Under the pieces are notes generated by a model that saw nothing but the letters and a program-made list of their open reading frames with translations, had not been told where the DNA came from and searched no databases. Positions 1 to 5,881 of a stretch of 14,229 bases of DNA are shown one piece after another. This DNA is from Berkiella sp963803015 (GTDB lineage: Bacteria > Pseudomonadota > Gammaproteobacteria > Berkiellales > Berkiellaceae): the NCBI GenBank assembly GCA_963803015.1, contig CAWDKV010000005.1, positions 1 to 14,229 of the forward strand. The letters are read 5' to 3'. Position numbers and translations under genes: made by a program. The stretch's first letter is position 1; every line of letters begins with the position of its first letter.

Positions 1-14
1 TGCGCAGAGTTTAA

Positions 15-40
15 AGTCTAATCCCACGTTTTATCCCGCG
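15..40 (+). repeat. Left terminal repeat with two TCCC(A/G)CG motifs
   Basis: ATCCCACG (21-28) and ATCCCGCG (33-40) form a short direct repeat of 12-bp period. The first matches, in inverse orientation, the right end at 3059-3073. Such paired sites at one end are typical transposase-binding sites of transposons with a separate ATPase; here that role is inferred. Confidence 0.5.
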
Positions 41-164
41 ATCAATGAGTTGAAACAAAGCAGATAAATATCAAAGAAGTCAAATAACTATTTAAATGAT
101 GAAGTATGACTGATCTCTTTGTACTATTGAGCTTCTGACACAAAACAATATAAATAAATCAGTC

Positions 165-710
165 ATGGCGCATATTCTGACAGGGATTTTGTCATTAATC
201 CAATACAAAAATGACGTTGAGGGTAATTTTAGAGAAGAGTTACGGCCAAAGCGCTGTGAATGCTGTGGTAAATCGAAGCCACATCGTCATGGGAGCTATT
301 CTCGTAAAGCTGCTGGGAGTAACAATGATTCTGATAGTTCACTAAATCCCCTCAAGATACAACGCTATTACTGCCCATCATGCCGCAAAACAATGTCCGT
401 GTTACCCGAGTGCCTACCAAGAAATCGATGGTATCTGTGGCAGGTGCAACAGATTATCTTATTGTTGTTTACTCAAGGAGTAAGCATCAACAAAATCGCT
501 CAATCTCAAAAGCCATCAAGGCATACTATTTCTCGATGGATATCACGATTTAAAGCGGAGTTTTTCGTGCACCGAGATGCACTGATACACGTTAAAATGA
601 CGCTCTCTCAATACATCAGCTTCAATTCGTTTTGGGAAGCTTGCTTAAGCCAAATCAATTTGAGTGAAGCAATGCGTCTCTGCCATGTTTCAGGAGTCTT
701 TGTCCCATGA
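165..710 (+). CDS. DUF6431 zinc-finger / helix-turn-helix transposon protein
   Basis: 181 residues. The N-terminal part has a zinc-ribbon pattern: C31-x-C33-C34 followed by H40/H42 in KSKPHRHG, then C70-P-S-C73. After it come the family-like blocks RYYCPSCRKTMSVLP and PRNRWY (about 67-90) and a predicted helix-turn-helix at about 106-129 (GVSINKIAQS ... HTISRWISRF). This matches DUF6431, a family usually found directly upstream of an integrase-type transposase and an ExeA-like ATPase, as here. Its biochemical role is not established; DNA binding at the ends or at the target is an inference from the zinc ribbon and HTH. No good ribosome-binding site is seen before the ATG. A +1-frame ORF (685-822) overlaps its end and fills most of the gap to the next gene. 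Confidence 0.75.
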   Translation: MAHILTGILSLIQYKNDVEGNFREELRPKRCECCGKSKPHRHGSYSRKAAGSNNDSDSSLNPLKIQRYYCPSCRKTMSVLPECLPRNRWYLWQVQQIILLLFTQGVSINKIAQSQKPSRHTISRWISRFKAEFFVHRDALIHVKMTLSQYISFNSFWEACLSQINLSEAMRLCHVSGVFVP

Positions 711-822
711 ACGCTTAATCAGTTCGAGCGTGGGTCGAACAGTATTTGGGCAAACAAAAGACCCCACACAGTTTGCCCGTAGTTGCTTGCATGGCTTACT
801 GGTTTACTTGTTGCTCCATTAA
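685..822 (+). other. Possible 45-aa overlapping ORF or shifted tail of the DUF6431 gene
   Basis: An ATG at 685 opens a 45-codon frame that overlaps the end of the DUF6431 gene in another frame and stops at 820-822, four bases before the AAGGAG of the transposase gene. The composition looks protein-like (starts MFQESLSHERLISS, ends LLVYLLLH). It could be a small separate protein, a C-terminal extension lost by a frameshift, or chance. No homologue is recognised. Confidence 0.25.
722..740 (+). repeat. Hairpin with the terminal-repeat core in its loop
   Basis: GTTCGA (722-727) and TCGAAC (735-740) are perfect inverted arms around the 7-base loop GCGTGGG. The loop equals the core of the transposon right end (GCGTGGGA at 3059-3066). 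It lies between the first two transposon genes, so it could be an internal transposase-binding or autoregulatory site. Confidence 0.35.
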
Positions 823-837
823 CAAAAGGAGACTTTA

Positions 838-2178
838 ATGAGTAAACCCATTCATCCAACGGCTTTGTTTCGCCTCATGGTTCTTGGGCCATTAGCGAGT
901 AGAACAGAGCTTGAGCGAGGGGAAATCAAAGCGATTGCTACAGAACTGGCTTCAAAGCCATACAACATCCCTGATTCAAAACGAACCTTTGTCAGCAAAG
1001 AAAGTATTCTTCGCTGGTACTATGAATGGAAGCGCGGTGGTATTGAAGCACTTCAACCTTTGTCGCGTCATGATAAGGGTAAAACACATTTATCCTCCAA
1101 GGTGCAAGAAGCAATTATCCAACTCAAACAAGATAATCCAGCTCGCTCAATGGCAACGATTATCAACATGATTGAACGCCAAGGAATCGTATCCAAAGGA
1201 AAGGTATCACGCTCTAGTGTTCATCGATTTTTACAGCAGCATCGTTTATCAAAGCGCTTGACTTCATCAGTGAACACCATTGAGCGGCGCGCGTTTGTTG
1301 CGGCACATGCCGGTGACCTATGGCAAGGTGATGTGTTGCATGGACCAATGATACAAACAGCACAAGGAATGCGAAAAACCTATCTTGTTTCTTTGATGGA
1401 TGATGCAACGAGACTCATCGTGCACAGTGCATTCTGTTTGGGTGAAACAGCGCTGGATATCGAGGGTGTTCTGAAGCAAGCCATACTTAAAAGAGGGTTA
1501 CCTAATAAACTACTGATTGATAATGGTCCTGCTTATCGTGCCCAGTCATTACAAACTATTTGTGCCTTTCTCGATGTCAGACTCATTTATTGTAAGCCCT
1601 ATGAGCCTGAAGCCAAAGGGAAGTTAGAGCGCTTTCACCGTACCTTTAGAGAGCAGTTCTTAAATGAATTAGACGCAAAAAAAATAAAAGACCTATCTGA
1701 TTTAAATGCACGACTGTGGGCCTGGTGCGAATCAGTTTATCACACGAGGCCGCACACAGGATTAAATGGGGAATCACCCATAGAACGCTGGCGAAAAGAG
1801 CTTGTACATGTGCGCCATTTATCACCTGGCACCATAGAGCGTTTGGATGATTTATTTTTACATCGTGTCAAACGGCGTGTCAAAAAAGATGCCACAGTAT
1901 CTTGGGAAGGTCGACTCTATGAAGTACATCATAGTCAGGTCGCAGAAGACATTACCTTGCTCATTGACCCTCATGCACAAACCGTTGTGCGTGCTGAAAC
2001 AGTCTTTGGTGATTGCTTAAGCATCACCCCATTAGACCGCCAAGCCAATACACGCCGAAAACGCCAACGTCCTCATGAGGCATTCTCGGTACACCAACAA
2101 ACACAATCAGCCGTGGAAACTGCTTATGAAGATTATCTTCAAAACATCACTGGCTTCACAGCCACTCAAAAGGATTAA
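838..2178 (+). CDS. DDE integrase-type transposase (IS481/TniA-like, rve core)
   Basis: 446 residues. This enzyme would cut and join the transposon ends. Seen: an N-terminal helix-turn-helix region (about 20-80, with VSKESILRWYYEWKRGG), a second DNA-binding region (about 85-140), then the integrase core with D165 (WQGDV), D228 (LLIDNGPAY) and E264 (KGKLERFHR). Thirty-five residues separate D228 and E264, the classic DD35E spacing. The C-terminal part (about 340-390, VKRRVKKDATVSWEGRLYEV) resembles the Mu-type C-terminal beta-barrel. A strong AAGGAG (826-831) lies 6 bases before the ATG. The stop is 2 bases before the ATPase start, so the two are translationally coupled. The protein appears full length with all catalytic residues present. 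Confidence 0.9.
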   Translation: MSKPIHPTALFRLMVLGPLASRTELERGEIKAIATELASKPYNIPDSKRTFVSKESILRWYYEWKRGGIEALQPLSRHDKGKTHLSSKVQEAIIQLKQDNPARSMATIINMIERQGIVSKGKVSRSSVHRFLQQHRLSKRLTSSVNTIERRAFVAAHAGDLWQGDVLHGPMIQTAQGMRKTYLVSLMDDATRLIVHSAFCLGETALDIEGVLKQAILKRGLPNKLLIDNGPAYRAQSLQTICAFLDVRLIYCKPYEPEAKGKLERFHRTFREQFLNELDAKKIKDLSDLNARLWAWCESVYHTRPHTGLNGESPIERWRKELVHVRHLSPGTIERLDDLFLHRVKRRVKKDATVSWEGRLYEVHHSQVAEDITLLIDPHAQTVVRAETVFGDCLSITPLDRQANTRRKRQRPHEAFSVHQQTQSAVETAYEDYLQNITGFTATQKD

Positions 2179-2180
2179 TC

Positions 2181-2975
2181 ATGTATACATCATCATTCGG
2201 TATTACCCATGCCCCACTCGGTAAAAGTAGTGCACCATTGTGGGATAATGGTCAAATCACCCAACTCAGTCAAAAGTTTCAATGGCTTTTACAAACACCA
2301 GGAATCGGTCTCTTAACCGCAGAACCAGGTCTTGGTAAAACAGCGGCTCTTCGTCAAATCACAGCCACATTGAATCCTCATCAATATCAGCTTATTTACA
2401 TCGCTGAGACAGACTTTGGTCGAATCGATTTTTATCGTCACTTGGCGATTAAATTTGGTTTAACACCTTCGTTTAGGAGGGCTCAAATATGGCGGGAGAT
2501 TAAAGAATATGTCGTGCATGTCAGCACTCAAAAAAACATGATGCCTGTTATCATCATTGATGAAGCTCAAAATTTACCGCAGGATTTCTTTCGCGATTTA
2601 CCTGCATTTTTAAATTTTGTCTTCGACTCAAAAGACTATATGACTTTATGGTTAGTGGGTCATGCTGAACTTGCTCGCGAACTTAATAAACCTGCTTACG
2701 CTGCTCTTTCATCAAGAATACATGTCCGATGCCAACTCAAGCCCGTTATCGAGCCAGATGCCTTCAAGGCACTCATTCAACATGGCTTTACTCAAGCCGG
2801 CGCAACCCTTCAACTCCTTTCTGATTCCGCTATTGAGCTCATCAGAATGGCTTCTCAGGGTAATCCAAGAAAGGCTCATCAAATCATTGTCACATCCATG
2901 CGATTGGCCGCTGATAGGCAGATGAATCATCTCCCTGATGAGATCATTCAAGAAGCCATTAATATGTTCAAATAA
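2181..2975 (+). CDS. ExeA/TniB-like AAA ATPase of the transposon
   Basis: 264 residues. Walker A is AEPGLGKTA (about 47-55, K53) and Walker B is VIIIDEAQ (about 123-130, D127-E128). Later blocks LWLVGHAEL and SSRIHVRCQL (about 155-190) fit sensor and arginine-finger regions of the ExeA/MuB/TniB/TnsC-like AAA group. In such transposons the ATPase binds target DNA and activates the transposase; that role is inferred from the family and the coupled position right after the integrase. The start is fixed by the ATG 2 bases after the upstream stop, with AAAGGA just before that stop. Full length and apparently intact. Confidence 0.88.
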   Translation: MYTSSFGITHAPLGKSSAPLWDNGQITQLSQKFQWLLQTPGIGLLTAEPGLGKTAALRQITATLNPHQYQLIYIAETDFGRIDFYRHLAIKFGLTPSFRRAQIWREIKEYVVHVSTQKNMMPVIIIDEAQNLPQDFFRDLPAFLNFVFDSKDYMTLWLVGHAELARELNKPAYAALSSRIHVRCQLKPVIEPDAFKALIQHGFTQAGATLQLLSDSAIELIRMASQGNPRKAHQIIVTSMRLAADRQMNHLPDEIIQEAINMFK

Positions 2976-2984
2976 AAAACTACC

Positions 2985-3020
2985 AAAACCTCATCAGCAA
3001 CAATATGTGATGGGGTTTTG
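2985..3020 (+). terminator. Intrinsic-type terminator after the transposon operon
   Basis: AAAACCTCATCA (2985-2996) pairs with TGATGGGGTTTT (3008-3019): a 12-bp stem with one T-G wobble and an 11-base loop, starting 9 bases after the ATPase stop. The right arm ends in TTTT, so it also looks bidirectional. Confidence 0.75.
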
Positions 3021-3058
3021 TTTCACATCAATTAACTCGAGATAGGTGACTAGATTTA

Positions 3059-3073
3059 GCGTGGGACGTTACA
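3059..3073 (+). repeat. Right terminal repeat of the DUF6431 transposon
   Basis: GCGTGGGACGTTACA; its CGTGGGA core inverts the TCCCACG at 22-28. The following bases CCTAGGACG match bases 4736-4744 of the intact paralogous gene, which marks the end of the transposon. Confidence 0.65.
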
Positions 3074-3396
3074 CCTAGGACGTAAGCCGGAATATTCGTT
3101 TCGTTTTTATCAATTAGACCAAGAATTAATTGCTAATTCCTCAGCACTGGGACAGAAAATGGTTTTAAAGTAATACCTAAGGATTCAGCGAATCATATCT
3201 GGACAATTTTGAAAGCAGGTAATATTAAGGAACATATTCTAGATATTAAAAAACTGAAAATAAGCACATTCGATTAATAAAGGGCTTATTTGATGGACAT
3301 AAAACACCAGATGATCTGGTCATCTTATTAGAAATTGCTCAAAAGAGTGTATCAAAAAATGAAAATACTGCTGATGAATCGATCAATCTGAGCTAA
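3074..3396 (+). pseudogene. Decayed paralogue of the 4500-5318 gene, cut by the transposon
   Basis: Starting at CCTAGGACG the sequence encodes LGRKPEYSFRFYQLDQELIA, close to residues 80-99 of the 4500-5318 protein. After a one-base loss in an A run (about 3165) the similarity continues in another frame with KDSANHIWTILKAGNI (compare KDSANHIWTLLEAGNI). Roughly 90 codons are then missing, and similarity resumes with GLFDGHKTPDDLVILL, followed by a tail ending at the TAA at 3394-3396. The N-terminal third is absent, replaced by the transposon. It is therefore a tandem duplicate inactivated by an insertion, an internal deletion and a frameshift. The tail after LVILL differs from that of the intact copy, so one of the two has an altered C-terminus. 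Confidence 0.85.
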
Positions 3397-3403
3397 CAAA
3401 TAA

Positions 3404-3718
3404 CAAATACCAGCGTTATGTAATTCGATTGGAGAAGAGTATTTTGACGCAGGTTGTTTGGCAGCAGCGGGAGAACATATATCCTCAACATCTCGAACCC
3501 CAGATCCCGATTCGTATACCGAAGTGATTGAGTATTTGGAAGGTGTAAAGAAAGATTTGCCAAATAAAAGAATAATAGTATCACATAGACGTTATGGTGG
3601 CTTATTCGTTCGTCATGAGAGGGGTGGTCGATTACATGGTCATACCATTGATGAGGCTATTGCCTTTGTAGGCGAACGAAGAGATCAGATGAAAACGCGT
3701 AGAAACAGAGGCAAATAA
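3404..3718 (+). CDS. Small hypothetical protein, possibly a C-terminal remnant
   Basis: The frame is open from 3404. The only plausible in-frame starts are non-ATG: TTG at 3458 gives 86 residues, with a weak AGG 4 bases upstream. Residues encoded before this TTG (SIGEEYFDAGCL) also look like real protein, which suggests the 5' part of the gene is lost. The product is basic at its end (RRDQMKTRRNRGK) and contains KRIIVSHRRYGGLFVRH and HTIDEAIAFV. No family is recognised. It shares 1 base with the open frame that follows, so it may once have been in an operon with the next small genes. Confidence 0.45.
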   Translation, partial: QIPALCNSIGEEYFDAGCLAAAGEHISSTSRTPDPDSYTEVIEYLEGVKKDLPNKRIIVSHRRYGGLFVRHERGGRLHGHTIDEAIAFVGERRDQMKTRRNRGK

Positions 3719-3885
3719 GTGGATTATTTACGCAATTGAAACAGGCTATTAATCATTATAAAAAGAAAGGTGGTAAGGAAGAGGTAGTTCAAGTTCTTGA
3801 ACAACTCCATGCTCATTTAGATGCTGAAATTAAAGCAGAGAGTTATAAAAGGAGTGAAAATCCTAAATGTCGGACTCAGATTTAA
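3719..3885 (+). pseudogene. Small helical ORF with a one-base deletion at its start
   Basis: From 3736 (TTG) to the TAA at 3883-3885 runs a clean frame encoding LKQAINHYKKKGGKEEVV and then a charged helical segment. The bases before it read GTG GA TTA TTT ACG CAA TTG; adding one T restores an in-frame GTG start that would give MDLFTQLKQAINHY. The likely original start is therefore the GTG at 3719, now separated by a one-base loss. The product is short, charged and predicted helical. No homologue is recognised. It overlaps the next ORF by 19 bases. Confidence 0.4.
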
Positions 3886-4341
3886 ATAAAACTTATTACC
3901 CCATTGTGTTGAAGCACTTTATTCAATTAACCAAAAAATTAACAAAGCATCCAGGTGCTCTTGATTTGCAGGAACTCACTAAGTCAAAAAGTGCATTAGA
4001 GAAAAAATTAACCAAGGAAGGGTACCAAACACATTAAAATCCATGATCATCGCAGTATTTGCTGCTCTTAGTGATGCCTTCTCGGTGCAGCCCTTGGTGC
4101 GGTAACGCTGGGGGGCTTGGTGCCATTCCAGTGGCACATTGCAGGAGCGGCACTTGGACTTAAGGTGGGGAGCCTATGGCTTTTTCCATGCTCGAAAAGA
4201 ACAGAACAACTATGAAGCGAACGACAAGAAGCATTTGAGATTTATCAAGATGGTCAAAGGAGGCTTGCAAAACCCCAAGAACACGCCAAAGAAGCTTTGG
4301 AACACATGGAGCAACTCATCCCTTCTCCTGTGCTGCATTGA
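3867..4341 (+). pseudogene. Multi-frameshift pseudogene with a glycine-rich membrane segment
   Basis: ATG at 3867 (GGAG at 3851-3854 upstream) gives 56 residues (MSDSDLNKTYYPIVLKHF ...) ending at 4037. Protein-like sequence continues in changing frames: SMIIAVFAALSDA, then GAALGAVTLGG (hydrophobic, glycine-rich), then GAYGFFHARKEQ, then EAFEIYQDGQRRLAKPQEH and AKEALEHMEQLIPSPVLH, ending at the TGA at 4339-4341. Read together this would be about 150 residues: a helical charged N-terminus, one or two glycine-rich membrane segments and a helical tail. That layout resembles small Legionella membrane proteins, but no specific family is claimed. At least three frameshifts are needed, so it is not functional as written. 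Confidence 0.55.
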
Positions 4342-4405
4342 GCAGAAGACATTCGGCTGATTTTGAGCTGTGTGCAAACCATGTTTTGTTCTAAAAATAA
4401 ATCAC

Positions 4406-4429
4406 GGAATTTGCTTTAAAGTAAGTTCC
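4406..4429 (+). repeat. Imperfect palindrome upstream of the 4500 gene
   Basis: GGAATTTGC (4406-4414) faces GTAAGTTCC (4421-4429) around TTTAAA. As RNA all nine positions of the arms pair when two G-U pairs are counted. It lies about 70 bases before the ATG at 4500 and has no U tract, so a leader hairpin or operator is more likely than a terminator. Confidence 0.3.
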
Positions 4430-4499
4430 AACCGTTTAAGGGAGAAAATCTTACATGGAGTAAACAAAAAATAACTTTTAAAAAGTAGGAGTAGTAAAT

Positions 4500-5318
4500 A
4501 TGTTTAACAAAATCAATAAAGAAGAGCAATCAGCTTCATCGAATAAGCCTGCAGTTATTGTTCACATCTGGACTTCAGAACATAACCTAAGAAAAAAAGG
4601 CATGCATAAGGGCTCGGTGTCCTTGGAATTAACGGGCGATAACAAAGCTTATCTCAGTGGTGCTTCAAATCCAGCAAAAGCAAATGAGGAAGAGGCTGCG
4701 GCTTGCAATACCTGCTTTGCAGACGATGTTCAATCCCTAGGACGCAAGCCTGAGTATTCTTTTCATTTTTATGATTTAAACCAAAAATTAATCGCTAATA
4801 TGCTCAGAACAGGGGCGAAAAAAGAGTTAAAAGTAGAACCTAAGGATTCAGCAAATCATATTTGGACGCTTTTAGAGGCAGGTAATATTGAGCAACATAT
4901 CCCTAGCGCAGAAAAATTAGCAGGATATTTACAAGCAAAACTGGATGGAAAAGTACATAAACTTCAGGGCGACGCAGTTATAGTAGGAAACGTCACTGCT
5001 GCAGCAAGCAAATTAACCCCTATTTTTTTTAACAAGCCAGAGCATAAGGCTATAGGTGTGGGGATTGCAGCTGCTGCTACTGCTGCCGGTGGGGTATCTA
5101 AAATGGCTCCAAAAGAAGTTCAAGACCATCCACTTGAAGCATTCATGGATGGAGGGCATTATGCATTGGCTCATACAATTGGTTTACTTAAGGGACACAA
5201 AACACCAGATAATCTGGTCACCTTATTACCACCTTCTTTACCATCGCTATACACACCAAAAAATATTTCTACTACAGCGTTTTTTTCTTTACAGCTGATC
5301 ATGTTACATCATCCTTAA
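4500..5318 (+). CDS. Effector-like hypothetical protein (Legionella type)
   Basis: 272 residues. The start is supported by AGGAG at 4487-4491, 8 bases before the ATG. The N-terminus (about 18-57: PAVIVHIWTSEH ... KGSVSLELTGD-KAYLSGAS) resembles the HxSLE...YIS-type domain seen in many Legionella proteins, including Dot/Icm-effector candidates; this is recognition by eye. A middle region (about 84-140) is soluble and charged, and about 184-200 (AIGVGIAAAATAAGGVS) is a small-residue hydrophobic stretch that could contact membrane. A second, decayed copy lies at 3074-3396; similarity between the copies ends near residue 243, so the last 29 residues here (starting PPSLPSLYTP) may come from a frameshift or rearrangement. 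Its stop is 4 bases from the stop of the convergent minus-strand gene. No export signal peptide is seen. Confidence 0.7.
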   Translation: MFNKINKEEQSASSNKPAVIVHIWTSEHNLRKKGMHKGSVSLELTGDNKAYLSGASNPAKANEEEAAACNTCFADDVQSLGRKPEYSFHFYDLNQKLIANMLRTGAKKELKVEPKDSANHIWTLLEAGNIEQHIPSAEKLAGYLQAKLDGKVHKLQGDAVIVGNVTAAASKLTPIFFNKPEHKAIGVGIAAAATAAGGVSKMAPKEVQDHPLEAFMDGGHYALAHTIGLLKGHKTPDNLVTLLPPSLPSLYTPKNISTTAFFSLQLIMLHHP

Positions 5319-5322
5319 CCAA

Positions 5323-5868
5323 TTACTTTGAAACGACTTGTCCACCAATTACTTTTCCGCCAATTTTTGATTGGCCCCTTAAAATAACTTCACCGGCACC
5401 ATCATCAAAAATGATATCACCAGATACTTCAGAGAAATTATCTAAATAAACAACTTGTCTTTTGGAATCAGTGTGGCCTAAATGTAAATCACTACTCACT
5501 TTACTATTGATGAAACGTGTTTCACTGGAGTAGATTTCTAATGTCTTTTCGAATTTTGTTGAGGAGGCTGTCAAAGAACCCTTAACGCTAGCTGTATCAT
5601 TAATAGTGCATTGAGTTAATTTGGCACTACCATTCACCTCTAACGAGAAAAAACTGGCATCTTCTGCATGTAATAAGCCGTTTACAAGAGTAGCACCCGC
5701 TACAGTCGTTCCATTAACGGTGACCATTCCATTACCTGACAAATTATCAACTGTGCCCTGGCCGCAGGTCACACTTCCTGGCACAATATTACAAACGCTT
5801 GCGTTCACTGCCGCAACACTTCCTGTCAGAAAAAGGGCGGCCGCCAATTTTTTTACATTTATCTTCAT
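5323..5868 (-). CDS. Exported, probably beta-helical protein
   Basis: 181 residues. A Sec signal peptide is clear: KINVKK, then a hydrophobic core AALFLTGSVAAV, with likely cleavage after A23 (VNA/SVC). The mature part is rich in V, G, S, T and N with short alternating strands (MVTVNGTTVAGATLVNG, ASVKGSLTASSTKFEKT), the look of a small right-handed beta-helix. Cysteines at 26, 35 and 87 could form a disulfide in the periplasm. The start is firm: AGGAG lies 5 bases before the ATG. It begins 13 bases after the stop of the S16-like gene (5882-6388), so the two form an operon. Function unknown; a surface or periplasmic structural role is only inferred. Confidence 0.75.
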   Translation of the reverse strand: MKINVKKLAAALFLTGSVAAVNASVCNIVPGSVTCGQGTVDNLSGNGMVTVNGTTVAGATLVNGLLHAEDASFFSLEVNGSAKLTQCTINDTASVKGSLTASSTKFEKTLEIYSSETRFINSKVSSDLHLGHTDSKRQVVYLDNFSEVSGDIIFDDGAGEVILRGQSKIGGKVIGGQVVSK

Positions 5869-5881
5869 ATTAACTCCTTTT

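Larger units (their letters stand above)
1..3073 (+). mobile_element. Three-gene DDE transposon (DUF6431 / integrase / AAA ATPase)
   Basis: Three co-directional genes (165-710, 838-2178, 2181-2975) are followed by a terminator and a terminal repeat. Seen: TCCCACG at 22-28 on the left and its inverse CGTGGGA at 3060-3066 on the right; extending the match inward gives 11 of 14 identical positions. A second left-end variant, TCCCGCG, lies at 34-40. The right end is placed at about 3073 (ends ...GTTACA) because similarity to the paralogous gene at 4737 starts directly after it. The left end is uncertain: it is either base 1, which begins TG, or about base 16-18, or lies before the window. The integrase plus ATPase pair recalls TniA/TniB and TnsB/TnsC logic, but no TniQ/TnsD or resolvase gene is present. 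No target duplication can be tested because the left flank is missing. Confidence 0.75.

Noticed and set aside
722..740. tRNA T-arm fragment (GTTCGA...TCGAAC)
   Set aside because: No acceptor, D or anticodon arms around it; it is a simple short hairpin.
911..1171. 86-codon ORF inside the transposase gene
   Set aside because: Out-of-frame shadow of the integrase gene; no ribosome-binding site or recognisable motif.
1214..1408. Minus-strand ORF within the transposase gene
   Set aside because: Antisense shadow of conserved integrase codons.
2662..2951. ORFs in other frames of the ATPase gene on both strands
   Set aside because: Shadows of the AAA ATPase gene, which has clear Walker motifs in its own frame.
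3393..3584. 63-codon minus-strand ORF
   Set aside because: Opposes the better plus-strand frame 3404-3718 and has no ribosome-binding site or motif.
4139..4360. 73-residue plus-strand ORF as a gene
   Set aside because: Only its part around GAYGFFHARKEQ is meaningful; the rest is a wrong frame of the pseudogene 3867-4341.
5056..5298. 80-codon ORF in the effector-like gene
   Set aside because: Shadow frame of 4500-5318.
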